Below are positions 46,401-57,185 of a DNA stretch of 64,000 nt, in pieces. The translations under genes and the position numbers were made by a program. The stretch's first letter is position 1; each line of letters begins with the position of its first letter. The notes under the pieces were generated by a model that was not told where the DNA came from, did no database searches, and worked only from the letters and a program-made list of their open reading frames with translations. Source of the DNA: Niebla homalea (Eukaryota > Ascomycota > Lecanoromycetes > Lecanorales > Ramalinaceae); the NCBI GenBank assembly GCA_019925105.1, contig JAHGAU010000006.1, positions 248,001-312,000 on the forward strand. The letters are read 5' to 3'.

Positions 46401-46562
46401 GGCAAGTGAGGTGGTCACTGGCAGACCCCGCAAGAAGAGCGATGAAGTCATCTCACGATAAGAGTCGAATCGCAAGAGCTGGTCAACAAGCAATGGTATC
46501 ACATCGTAGTCAAGCCACGTGATTGAAAGCAACGCCGCGATGGACTTGCGTATGTCATGCAA
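43460..46562 (-). CDS. C2H2 zinc-finger and seven-blade WD40 protein without a NACHT domain
   Basis: Exons from 46157 upward, 46101..45186 and 45137..43460 keep one frame of about 999 codons. The open frame reaches 46562 only from a TTG; the first in-frame ATG is 46451, and a missed first exon is likely. Order: a helical N-terminal domain; acidic linker; cysteine/histidine fingers CPYC..(H)..H and CTYENC..H..H (residues about 424-505); a third CPVC..HIALHMERFSLFSLP (from about 534); an acidic region; and seven WD40 repeats (about 689-981), each with GH and WD-like ends. The N-terminal plus finger arrangement is common in fungal STAND and ankyrin proteins. Here the WD propeller follows directly with no P-loop or Walker B. 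A sensor or adaptor role is inferred. Confidence 0.8.
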
Positions 46563-47257
46563 TTAACGTCATTCAACAAGGCTGAAGTATACCAGACCAC
46601 CAGTAAATCGTACGCAGTCATGAATGGTCATTGTACACGGCGGTACTTTATAGTGAGTGCCCGCACCGATGATTCGTGCCATAGCCATACACGACCAATG
46701 CTCGTCGTCACATGTGCATTTGTGAAAGTGATCTTCGTGGTTCGTTGAGTCAGTAAAGGTGAAGCAGACCGTCCTATCAGAAGACCTATTATCGTAGGAC
46801 CAGCCAAATTTACCCCTCAGCCGCTATCTTCGTCTAACATGTACCATATCAGACCGTGGCGTCGGTCGTGCCTGCCGTATCGTGTCTTAAGAATTAAGTG
46901 CTATTACGCGAGATCTGACGGAATCTGATGAGCTGATCATTCAAACACCTGTGAGAATTGTCGCTTACTTGGAATGGCAAGAGGAGATAGAGTAGTGCAC
47001 GCGGTCTGCTATCTCAGCCGACTCATCATATTGACTCAAGTGGGTTGCCGAAAAGCATTCACTGCGTGCGTTGGTCAATGTTGAGAAAAAGCAACGCAAG
47101 CCAACTTTGGGTGCTTTATGTTTTGTGCTTGGTACTCCCGAAACGTTGACCGAACAATTCCTATATGGCATCCGGTGCTGAGATATATCTCGAATCTATC
47201 TATACTACATTATATATACGAACTTGTACTTAGGCTCAGGCGGCACAGAGATTCGAA
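46563..47257. other. Divergent intergenic region
   Basis: Promoters of the zinc-finger/WD40 gene (leftward) and the MFS gene (rightward). A short ATG exon candidate on the minus strand near 46650-46690 could join the WD40 gene but is unproven. No other gene. Confidence 0.4.
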
Positions 47258-49117
47258 ATGTCATCGGATATGTACCCATCGCCGCCTAAACGACCTCCGT
47301 TGCTAGAGCTCCGTTCGGATCCTCGCTTCATCATATTTGTTGCCTGCTATGGAATCTTTACTGTGGGTCGATTTCTCACTAGCATCGCCAGCATTGCTTC
47401 CAGTACCGCCGGTTCACACCCTTTCATGGAATCTGCTAATTTGCGTATTCTTTAGCATGTGTTTTTCTATGGCCTAGTAAGTAATTTTGATGCTGTACTA
47501 CGCAGTAGCCTTCTGATTCGCGCAGCTCATACCGGTCACGCCAACTGCATTGGTCGAGAGGGCCGGGATACATCAGCAAGATTTACAAAAGTGGAACTCA
47601 ATCCTCCAGGCTGTCTACGGCGGCGCGACTCTCTTGGTGTCCCGTAAGTTCAGCTACTAAGACCTTGAACGGATAAGTATTAATGCATAGACTACAGCAG
47701 CCGCCGGCTCGATCATGGATCGTATGGGGTCACGCCGTACTCCTTTCTTGCTCTGCCTAATCTCTCTCACTGGCGCTACCGCTCTGCTCGTGGTTGGAAC
47801 CAGCATTGGCCTCTGGATAGCAGGACGTCTACTCCAGGGGGTATCTGCGGGAATACTGTGGGTTGTCTGCCTCGCACTACTTACCGATACTGTAGGTCAG
47901 GCAGGCATTGGGCAAGCAGTAGGTGTTATTGGAGTGCCAATGGTATGTACTGTTCAGGGTAGAGAATTTCCATTTTGGACGGTTGAGTATCTGTAATGCT
48001 TTCTGACGACCTATCCTCCGGCTTGTGGGTATCATAAATACCAATTCGGCTTTAAGATATATATTGTTACTCCAATTCGGCCTTAGAAGTCATCTGCTGA
48101 CACTTGTTCTCTGTCTAGAGCATAGGACCAATCATTGGCCCTCTGCTTGGCGGTGTGATATATGCACATGGTGGATACTACGCTGTCTTTGGCCTGATGT
48201 TCGCTATGTTGGGCATAGATGCCTTTCTGCGGCTTGTCATGATCGAAAGAAAAGATGCGCAACAATGGCTACCTTATAACGGTCTTCAATCAGGGCCAGA
48301 TGATGCTCGTGATAAGTCAGACTCTCTGAACATTGTAGCATCATGCCCACAATCTCCTGGCTCTTCACGTACAGCAGATGGTACCGGTGACGCGCGCCCC
48401 ATCGAGACTACGTCTTGTGGTCAAAGACCGAAGTATCGGCTTCCCCCAAGGCTCAGGTTGATACTGTCGTCTCGAATGCTCGTAGGTCTTGCTGGAGGGT
48501 TTCTTCAGTCGTCTCTGAACGTTGCCTTCGATAGTACATTACCTTTGATGGTCAACATGCTCTTCGGATGGCAGCAGACTGGACAAGGTCTCATCTTCAT
48601 CGCTATCTTGCTTCCGTCTCTACTGCAGCCTGTGTTCGGTGGTTTGACGGACAGATATGGTCAAGGAAGGCGGCTGCTCGCAGCTGGAGGTTGCCTTTTA
48701 GCGACTCCAGCTTATATACTGTTACGTCTTGTGACGGATAACACATTGGGGCAGAAAGCATTACTCTGTGCGCTTCTGGTGGTCATTGGTCTGGCGATGG
48801 CCATTGCCATGCCTGCGATCATTGCAGAGATCGGAGCCACCGTTGCAGACGCAGAGAAGAATGACCCAGAAGCCATTAAGGGATCAGTCATCGCTACTGG
48901 ATGGAGTCTCGTCAATGCTGCCTATGCAGCTGGTTGTTTGATTGGCCCACTATTCGCAGGGTTCATTCTCCATGCAGCTGGCTGGCAAACAATGACGTGG
49001 TGTCTTGGGCTCCTCAGTGCTTCCACAGGGGTATTCCTGCTTCTATGTCTCGGGGGCTGGGTAGGCAAGCTGAAGGGGATGGACTTCGTGCCACCGTGGC
49101 TCAGTGGCGAACCTTGA
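47258..49117 (+). CDS. MFS transporter (DHA1/VMAT-like)
   Basis: Five exons, 47258..47362, 47456..47476, 47526..47643, 47698..47942 and 48119..49117, give 495 residues. Exon 2 is only 21 nt, but it completes helix 1 (FVACYGIFT then HVFFYGLLIPVTPTAL). GSIMDRMGSRRTP is the major-facilitator loop 2-3 signature. About twelve hydrophobic helices are present, with a polar loop of about 75 residues between halves (around residue 220-290) and a second GLTDRYGQGRR loop. The arrangement fits drug:H+ antiporters of the VMAT-like group that export amines, drugs or metabolites. The substrate cannot be told. It lies within the block bounded by the two direct repeats. Confidence 0.88.
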
Positions 49118-49670
49118 CATGCTGTGTGAGGGGGAAAAAAGTCCATTCTGCTGTCAGAATGACGCAAAATTACATAGTCACTGAATAAGAAAGCACATGA
49201 GACCCTCTACTGAAACACGTTCAATCTGATATTAGTGCCATGGTCTCTGAGACATGATACAACCCATCGCAACGCAATTGACTTTCCTCATTGTAGCCCA
49301 TGACTCATTGCCAAGTCAGCCTTTCCATCTACGTTATTCGGATTAAATGATTATGCTTGGCGGTCATGTTCACAGTGCACACCAACCAAGTCAGTCTACA
49401 ATATCGTAAAATTTGATCATTTGTATTCCCATACTATCCATGAATAGTATTTAAAACAATGCTCTAATATTTATAGTCGTAGTAGTAAGTTCTGAGTCGT
49501 GGTATCCTCGTCGAATAACGTATGAACGTTAACGATTTTGCGTCTGTGCGCATTTAATTTACAATGAGCGCCAAGCATTTACCACTTAATCTGAACAGCG
49601 TAGCTCATAATCATCTCAAACTCGAGCTCCCCACTCCCACCCTCCACCCTCCCAACAACCCACGCGAACA
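49118..49670. other. Intergenic region holding repeat copy B
   Basis: MFS 3' flank, then the second copy of the direct repeat (49401..49522), then the leader of the small membrane-protein gene. No gene. Confidence 0.5.
49401..49522. repeat. Direct repeat, copy B (island right edge)
   Basis: Same orientation as copy A at 40071..40207. Many substitutions between the copies are transitions: where A has CCAGTATTC, B has CTAATATTT, and where A has CCTGGGTCG, B has TCTGAGTCG. The bias is of the C-to-T/G-to-A kind. Confidence 0.8.
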
Positions 49671-50228
49671 ATGCCCCCCTCCAAATCCCCCTACCCCCCC
49701 GTCGTCCTCCCCGATCCCTCCGAGCTCTCGACCTACCATCATCATCACCACAACGACCACGACGACGACCCAGAATCCACCGCCGACACGCGCAACCACC
49801 CCATCACCTTCCACCGTCGCCCGGGCTTCTACTCGAAGAGCCTGCTGTGCTCGGTGGGGCTCAATGCGGTGCTGTTGATGGTGTTGGGGTGGCAGTGGAT
49901 GAAATTGAGGAGGTGAGTTTGCCGGGAGGGGGGGTTGTGATGACGATGCTTTTGTCCTTCTTGCATCACTGCTGGCCTGCCATCTAGGAGAGCAAATGTC
50001 TTGTCCATGCTGGGCTATCTATACAAGAGGCTAATGGATGAATTACATGATATAGTGCGAGGGAGGGATGTGCTGCTGCTGCTGCTGCTGCTGGTGGCGG
50101 ATGAAGTGAGGGGCTGGAGATCGTCTGGTTTGAAAGAGTGGGGAGGCACATGCTTGAAGAGAACGCAAGAGAGATGGAGAACGAGAAGAATGAACGGTGG
50201 AGAACCAGCGCTGGTGAAAAGGCAGTGA
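49671..50228 (+). CDS. Small single-span membrane protein, model uncertain
   Basis: From the ATG at 49671 a proline-rich, histidine/aspartate-rich N-terminus leads to HRRPGFYSKSLLCSVG and a membrane helix (LNAVLLMVLGWQWM). The frame stops at 49916 unless a GTGAGT donor at 49913 is used with the acceptor at 49987. The spliced form runs to 50228 (160 residues) through YLYKRLMDELHDIV and seven CTG codons (leucines). The intron has good signals, but the leucine run may be only a microsatellite. No family is recognised. Confidence 0.4.
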
Positions 50229-50672
50229 TGATGATGATGCAACAGCTGGAATGGTTGGAGGAGGAAGGGCAGAGGCAGAGCTGGCGATGGAAGATCTTGT
50301 GTGTGGGGAAGGTGAAAAAAAAGAGAGAAATATGTTGTGGGACACAGGACACGGTGGCGTGCAACGTTTTCCGCAAACAGAAACTTCAACTTTTGAACGG
50401 GTTGTGGGTGTGAGAGAGGATGGATGATGATGGTCCGGTTCCCTGAGTTAAACAAAAAGCCAGATTCTATACCGAGGAAAAAACCCAACGCCAGAGCCCG
50501 AAAATGTCCGCCGCCGCCGCCGTCGTGTTTACCCCGTGTTTATGATACACTCTTCATCCCCCCGGCCTAAGCCAGCGAGGCAGCGACCAACCACCCCCTT
50601 CCTTCCTTATCACAACCCATTCATCCATCCTCCGGCATACACACATACACACACCTCCCCGCCCCCTCCCCC
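50229..50672. other. Intergenic, no gene seen
   Basis: Includes a CCG trinucleotide run at about 50507-50523 and C/A-rich low-complexity sequence. 3' flank of the leftward secreted-protein gene. Confidence 0.5.
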
Positions 50673-51420
50673 TCACTCAAGCACCACACACTCCTTCAAC
50701 ATCTCCCCCCCCTTCTTGACCTCATGCGCCCCCTCACCACCCTTCCCATCCCCACCGCCACCACCACACATCCACTCCAAACACTTGACCGCATCGACCT
50801 GCCCGGCCTCCACCTTGCCCAGCTCCTGGACGTCCCAGTCCAGCTTGCCGTGCTGGTCGTTCTCCGCCGGGGTGAGGCAGCCGTGGCAGAGCTTCTGCTT
50901 CATCTCGAGGGCTTGCTTGGCGGATTGCTTGGTCGCGATCTGGTGACAAAAATGTTTTTTTTAGTGGAGAGGCAACCGGGGGGGGGGAGAAAAGGTTTTT
51001 GGTTGGTGATTTTTGTTTTTCGTGTTTCTTGCGCTCTTAGGGGGAGGAAGGAAGGGAGGGGGAGGAAGGAAGGGAGGGGGAGGAAGGAAGGGAGGGGGGA
51101 GGAAGGAAGGGAGGGGGGCAGGAAGGAAGGGAGGAAGGAAGGGAGGGAGGAAGGAAGGGAGGGAGGAGGGGACTTCCCTCGGTATTTGCGAGGATTCGAG
51201 AGAATCTACTTACGCTGGTGCGCGTGCTGTTGAGCTCGGATTTGTAGGTGGGGAGGGCGAGGCAGGGTTGGGTGATGGGGAAGGAGGAAGGGGCGGGGAC
51301 CATGTTGCCGGTGGCGATGGGGGTGGCCATGTGGGCAGGGGGAACGGGGATGTGGCGGGCGGTGGCGGAGAGGGAGAAGAGGGCGAGGAGGGCGGGGGTG
51401 ATGGGGTATTGCAATTGCAT
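50673..51420 (-). CDS. Small secreted six-cysteine protein
   Basis: Two exons, 51420..51214 and 50939..50673, give 157 residues. The signal peptide is MQLQYPITPALLALFSLSATA. The mature part has six cysteines (one before the intron; KLCHGC, KCLEWMC and KEC after it), enough for three disulfides. The tail contains a glycine/aspartate run (CGGGGGDGKGGEG). No known domain is recognised. Such proteins are common in fungal secretomes and some act on host or competitor organisms; no such role can be claimed from sequence. The 274-bp intron is filled by a GGAAGG-type minisatellite, much longer than most introns here. Confidence 0.7.
51041..51171. repeat. Purine minisatellite (GGGAGGAAGGAAGG type) inside an intron
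   Basis: Consecutive near-identical units of about 16-22 bp made of GGAAGG/GGGAGG blocks. The strand is nearly pure purine, so triplex or quadruplex formation is possible. It lies wholly in the intron of the secreted-protein gene. Confidence 0.85.
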
Positions 51421-51750
51421 CTTTTCTTCTCTTCTTTTATTGAGGATGGGAAGGTGAAGGTGACGGTTGGAGTCGAGGTAGGATTGGTGGTTAAGTGTGA
51501 GAAAAGTGTGAGGTTGTTGATGATTTCTGTGTGTGAAACGTACGTGGATGATGTGAGTGATTATGGCAAATGTTGGAATAGAAATGGATGAGGACTGGGA
51601 TGATCGAAGGATATATATGTGCGTACGGAGCAGGAAGGGGCGAAAATCTTGCCTTCAGACTCCGAACCGTGGAAAAATGGGTTGGCGTTGTGGTGGCTTT
51701 GGTATCGCACAAACAACCTTTTGCGGATTCAAAAAGGTGGCTTGATTTGT
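51421..51750. other. Intergenic, no gene seen
   Basis: Promoter of the leftward secreted-protein gene and 3' flank of the Gemin2-like gene. Confidence 0.5.
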
Positions 51751-53267
51751 TCAAGAATTTATCTCGTCCCACAATAACCTTGTATCCAGCAGGTCACGCT
51801 GCCCATAACGCTCACCAATGATTGTGATGATCATGTCCAACATTGCGAGCATATCCTCTCGCGGCGTTTCTCCTATCGGTTCCATAGCTTCAGCCGTATT
51901 TGGCATGGATTCCCCAAGGCTCCCTTCTTGCTCAACGGATTCCCCCACTGCACCAGTAGCTCCGTTCGTATTCAGGGACGACAGAAGACGCGCCTGTGCA
52001 GCCCTTAAAGCCTCCGGGTTCTCATCAGCCTCAGGCCCCTGGACATCGCCGATACCTGGCCGGTCGATGTCCGGTTCAGCCATGTTGCTTCCGCCATGAT
52101 TAGTAGTTCCAGCGGCTGTGTGGTGCGTTTGCTCTGCTCCGCCTTCCGCTTGCTCAGTCTCCATCGAATGCTCTGATGTATTGGCCGGAGAGTCTTTCGC
52201 CCGTTCCTGCGGAACGTCTTTCAGAGCGTCATGCTCTCCCCCTTCGTCCGCTTCTACCTCCTCATCCTCCTCCTCTTCTTCCTCTCGTCTTTCTTGGACA
52301 TCCTCTCCCACCTCCCCAACAACAATCCTCCTTCCCAGCCAACTAGCTTGCTTCCCCAGCTCCCTCAGTACACCCACCTCCTCACTTCCCAACTCCCCCA
52401 CATTCCGACACCTCCCCAACAATCCCCATGTCCAGACCCCCAAGTTTCTCCCGTATTTGCCATGCCGTAGATTTCCCGCCGTGAGCACCGCGCCCAGAAC
52501 CTCCAGCCCGAACATAATTGTCTCGTGCGGGAGCGCTGCAAGCCAGCACGGCGTCGGTGTCGTTTTGAGCAGTTTCCCTCTCCAAGTGGAGTGTTTGTGA
52601 CGGAGTAGCGCACTGATGACGGAAGAGTCTCGAGAGCTTGTCGATGAGGCTGGCGGTAGTGGAGCATCATCACGGAAGGTGGACTGAAAGGTGCGGAAGC
52701 GGATGAGGAGGGCGGTGTAGTACGTTTCTTGTGGGTCAAGGTCGTCGATCTTATGGGAAGAGGAGGAGGGTGGGAAAGTAGAAGGGTAGGGGCAGGCGGT
52801 ATATGCGCCGTCGGAGTAGAAGCCTTGGGGTAAGTAGTCTGCATAGAGGTCTGCGTCATCCTTGGGTGGATTGTTCAATGGGGCTGTAGATTTTGGGGCA
52901 ACGAGGAGGGTCGGTATGGACGTTGCTTGAAGTCTGTTTTGTGCAGAATGGTTAGCCGGAGTCAGTACATGGGGCGAAGAGGCGCAAAGCATGTGCCGAA
53001 AAGGATGCAAGATCGATTCTCTAGTTGAGATCAAAGATCCACTCACCTGACGCTCCTCAAGTATCTGAGCGCTCCCGTATCCAAATCCTCTTCGGAGCCT
53101 TCATCCCCTGCGGTGTCATCATTGTCAAGGCCAGGAAAGGCACCGCGCTGGCCGTAGGTTGGATCAAGCGGAGGCTGAGAAGACTGGGCGCCTCCATTGT
53201 TGTTGGGAGATTTGTACTTCTTATTTGGGGAGAATTGATCGGAATTCTGCTTGCGCTTCGTCGCCAT
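51751..53267 (-). CDS. Gemin2/SIP1-like spliceosomal snRNP assembly factor
   Basis: Two exons, 53267..53047 and 52933..51751, give 467 residues. A lysine-rich start (MATKRKQNSDQFSPNKKYK) is followed by TLLVAPK and YLPQGFYSDGAYTACP. The helical block WLAALPHETIMFGLEVLGAVL, the tryptophan-rich NLGVWTWGLLGRCRNVGELGSEEVGVLRELGKQA, and the ending ITIIGERYGQRDLLDTRLLW match the SIP1/Gemin2 (yeast Brr1) family. These bind Sm proteins and help assemble snRNPs. An acidic, low-complexity insert of about 130 residues (starting REEEEEEDEEVEADEG) separates the conserved core from the last helix; such inserts occur in filamentous fungi. The family call is by pattern and is the least certain of the housekeeping set. 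Confidence 0.7.
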
Positions 53268-53543
53268 TAATATATTGTTTGGTTTGAGAATCTCGTCACG
53301 AATGACGAATGACGAATGACGCATCAAAGATAGAGACGTGCCAAGACTGGCAAGGCTGACTCTGCTGTCGGCCAATCATTTTCAACATCAATTCAGCCTA
53401 CTTGTCTGTTGACCAATGAAGTTTCATCAAATCTTGAAGTTGCAGTAGATCTCAGATAGGTTCAGCAACGATTCAAAATTCGGAGAAGATATCATTTGTC
53501 TACATGATACACCTATGCAGAGTGCAATGGCGTTTGAGTGGCT

Positions 53544-56500
53544 CTATGACACGCTTCCAATCAGCAAAGCGGCTACGCCCTCTTCCTCGCTCCTGACCGT
53601 AATCTTCGTTGTGACTCCACTCTTGGCTGAGAATGCCATCTTCACCTGCGCAGCTACCTTGCCTCCTCCCAGTGTCTTACCGTACAGCTTGAGAGTATGA
53701 GTGCTTGTCGATATCGGCACATCAGTGCCATCCAGTGGTTGCAGTGATAGAGCCTTTGTGAGTTGTTCTGTGGCATCTGCAAAGGGAAACTCATTAACAT
53801 AAACGCATAATGAGTTTCCGATCAATCAAAGACCAAATCATACCTGCTATACTCTTGGTGCTACTCAATTGCAATGTTTCCGATGCCTCGTCACCGTTCG
53901 CACCAGTCTGTTCCCAAGCATGATCGAAAGAACCGGCATACGCCGGTGTAACATAATCGCTGCCCATCAACTCCAGATCTTCCACTTGGTACTCGTCCTC
54001 ATACCCACTTTCGTCGGGTTCGCCAGTGGATGGATCTATCTCCTTGGAAGTGAATTTCAACACATTAGTCAATGAAGTGATAGGGTACGCTACGTCGGCA
54101 CTCTTCTTGAAGCTGACAAAGACAGTCCCGGGTGATTCGGCTGCGAGCTTGGAAAGGGGTATTGTGAATTCCTCCTCCAAGGCCTCGTCCTCCTCGGACG
54201 GGGAAGCGATGACCGATACTTCCTCCAGAATGGTGTCAGTCATGGTGTTCTTAATCTCGTACTGCAAGACCAGGTGATCTTTGTAGATATGCTTGATCAC
54301 GCTGACGACGTATTCGGTCTCGGACTCGGTGAGTTCAACAGGCTGTGATGAGTGCAACAGTGCCCCATGGGCTTTGAGCTCTGGTACTTGTAGTAGTGCT
54401 TGTGCATGCTTCTGTGCAGCAGCCATGGTAGAGGTTGCCCCATCCGCTGTGCCATTGACTTGCGGGCCCTTTTTGGGGCCGGTACTCGGCGCCTTGAGGG
54501 TGGGAGTGGCTGATGTTAATTTCTTCGTCCTCTCTTCAGCCAGAGCCTGCTCGTGACTGACGACAGGAATGCTCGACATGTCGAAGGCTGCGGCGAATGT
54601 CTGCTTGTCATCAGCTGTCACATACATGACAAGCTGGTGCTCGAATGTTGCCAGCGAATACATCGAATCTAGTTATCATGAGCTTGACGGGCTACATCAT
54701 CCCGAATTCGGCACAGCTTACCATTCTTGATGAAGCGATTAGCCATTTCATCCTCTTCGCTCATCAGCCTCAAATTCAATGCAGCGCGATCTCGTACTTC
54801 ATCATCGGTATCGTCAAGGCACCTAGTCAGTAAGACAGTCACGCTACGTTTCACATCAGGGTCCTTCTGGCCAACACCGAATTTAGCAAGAGCAGTGACG
54901 GCAGCAGCTCTGACCAAAGCATTTTCAAGGACGACTCGATTGTAAATGTATCGAATATACTTGGTCGGGTGGGGGGTTTTGGGTCCCTCCACACCAAGCA
55001 AATGTAAGATTCGTACGGCAAGCTTGGTGAATTCGCAGTCTTCGATGAATTCGCATAGATGTGCGAGGGCTGTCCCCTGTTAGATTTGACTGCAATAGAA
55101 GGATAGAAAGCGACCTACCATCCTCTTTGCTGCCAGGGACGAATTTGATCAAATCGAACATGCTTTCAACTACCGCTCTTTTGAACTCGTAACCTCCTTC
55201 ATCGCGAAGGATGCCGCTCAGGAATGTAAGCATAGCGGCCTGCTTGTTGGGAAATTTCAGGCAAAGTGTTCGGATTGCCTCGACAATGGTGATCTTGAAT
55301 TCGTCCGTTATATCACTCATGAAAGTTGATATCTGCTTCATCAATCGATCAACACTGCCTTCGTTGCCGGTCTTGAGAAGTGTAGTAATTGCAAAGGTTG
55401 CGATGGAGCGGTTCGAGTTTGAAATCAGAGTCTCAATATCCGGGTTGCAAGGTTGGACCGCTGTCGGTTTGAAAGTGGCAACATTGTGAAGGATACGAAT
55501 AGCAGCGAACTTGGTGACAGCCCGTGGGGAGGTGAGGAAGAGCTGTAGAGTGTGGATGGCTTGGGTTATCTCGGAATCGGAGACGTCCCGAACATTGCAA
55601 ATCGCTTTAGCTGCTTCGAAATTGACCATCTCTGCCTTGTTCCGGAGCCAGCTGTCCAACAGCTGCATCATGGGTTTCCGCAGGCCAGCATCATCTTCTA
55701 TTAGCTTTGCGGCAAGCCTTACTAGCATGATGATACCGGCCGGACTCTTGACAACGCCCGGCGCACCATACTGCTGGACCATCTTGACCAAGGCCATCCG
55801 ATCATGCGACCTCATTTGATAGAGGAGGCCGATAGCATGGTACTGGTTCATGTAGTGGGTGCTCGGTTGTAGGGCATGGTTTGACGCAGATGTTGAGAAT
55901 CCAAGAGAAAAGCCTCCTCCGCCCTTCGACGAGGCAGCCTCCTGTGTCTCGCTCTGCCATCTTCTGACAATGTCTTTCGCAATGGGTAACAGATGATATG
56001 AAGAGACCAGGGCTGCGGATGAGACTGAAGGATTCTTGTCGACAATTGCTGTTTTTATTGGCCGCTCGATGGCTTGCACCGTGGTCGCCTGCTTCACATG
56101 AGTTCATACCTGGAAGCAGGGTATTCATGCTTACGTCGATTATCCTGCATAAGGCCCTGATCGCATTTGCCTTGTATAACACATCGCCCCCCACGCCAGT
56201 GTCTTTAATGATACTTTGGGTCATCATTATGACGTCCGAGGCCGAGCTCGCGAGCTCCTTGAAGACGAGGTACATCATCTGCCGTAACGCAGGATCTTTA
56301 TTTTGGAACAGCTTGGAGATCCCAAAGAACAGATCCGTCGCTTCGTTCTCCGGGAACGATTCCCCGGTGAACAGCAGCAAAGCAATCTTGGTGAGAAGTA
56401 TGCGACATCTTCGGGGCGAAATGGGAGAGTAATTGAAGAGTCGAGCTGATAGCAATGTCCGTTAGCAGGGAAGGCCAGTGTACTCGTAAAGGTTGGACAC

Positions 56501-56580
56501 CAACCTTCTTGAAAGACAGCAGTCCTGTCTACCTTGAGGACAGCCCCATCGGCGTCTTCATCCTTTTTCCCGTAACTCAT
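53544..56580 (-). CDS. SEC21: COPI coatomer gamma subunit Sec21
   Basis: Six exons, 56580..56505, 56445..56135, 56088..55119, 55069..54722, 54668..53844 and 53776..53544, sum to 2763 nt, 920 residues. Early blocks [34 protein letters not shown] and [16 protein letters not shown] are characteristic, as is the HEAT-repeat trunk. A linker (residues about 580-650, alanine/proline/glycine-rich) leads to the appendage domain ([20 protein letters not shown], then [13 protein letters not shown] and the last platform [19 protein letters not shown]). Sec21 is part of the F-subcomplex that binds Arf1 and cargo and forms Golgi-to-ER vesicles. Length and domain order are normal. Confidence 0.95.
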
Positions 56581-57185
56581 TCTGCTAGGTCGGGAGGCTC
56601 TCGAGGCCTGGAGCCCGGGTCCTTGAGCCTCGCAAGCCCCCTATTACCTTTCACCCTTTGCTGCTAACAGCTGTGGTTGGGGGCGCACATTCAACCCGAT
56701 CCCGGCAGGTCGTAGAACGAAGTTGATCTTGGGCTGATTTTGGTGCACCTCGGACCATTGGGCAGTAACTGGTGCGGAAGAATGCGCATTCCTTTGACAG
56801 CCTATCTTTCGACGTCGTGTTTCTAGCGATTTTCGTCGCTCTTTGGTCAGCCCTATGGCTTGGTCTCTGCCAAGACTATCTATGGCGCTAAAAACCATGA
56901 TACTGGTATATAAATTGCTCAGTACAGGATGAGGACTACAGTTATGCTTTTCGTCAATTTCGATGGATCACAGACCGTGCTGCTCTTCTACGTATCGAAT
57001 TTGAAACAGTGGGGCCTGAGTACTGAAGCTAGAAGACGAGAGTGATTTCTTTCACAATGATGACAGCGTTGAATCTATTGCGGGTCTACTCCATGGAATT
57101 GAAAGAGGACGGAGTCGTGAAACTAATAGAGTAAAACCATTCGAGGCATCAACCTCGGACTCTCTTCAGCCTCCCAGCCAAAGCC
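56581..57185. other. Divergent intergenic region, no gene seen
   Basis: Promoters of SEC21 (leftward) and the phosducin-like gene (rightward). One minus-strand frame of 84 codons has no support. Confidence 0.5.

Noticed and set aside
50015..50488. Minus-strand frame with several hydrophobic stretches
   Set aside because: Driven by the CTG/CAG run and A/G-rich sequence on the plus strand; no domain.
51041..51171. CRISPR-like array
   Set aside because: Tandem purine units without spacers, in a eukaryote: a minisatellite.
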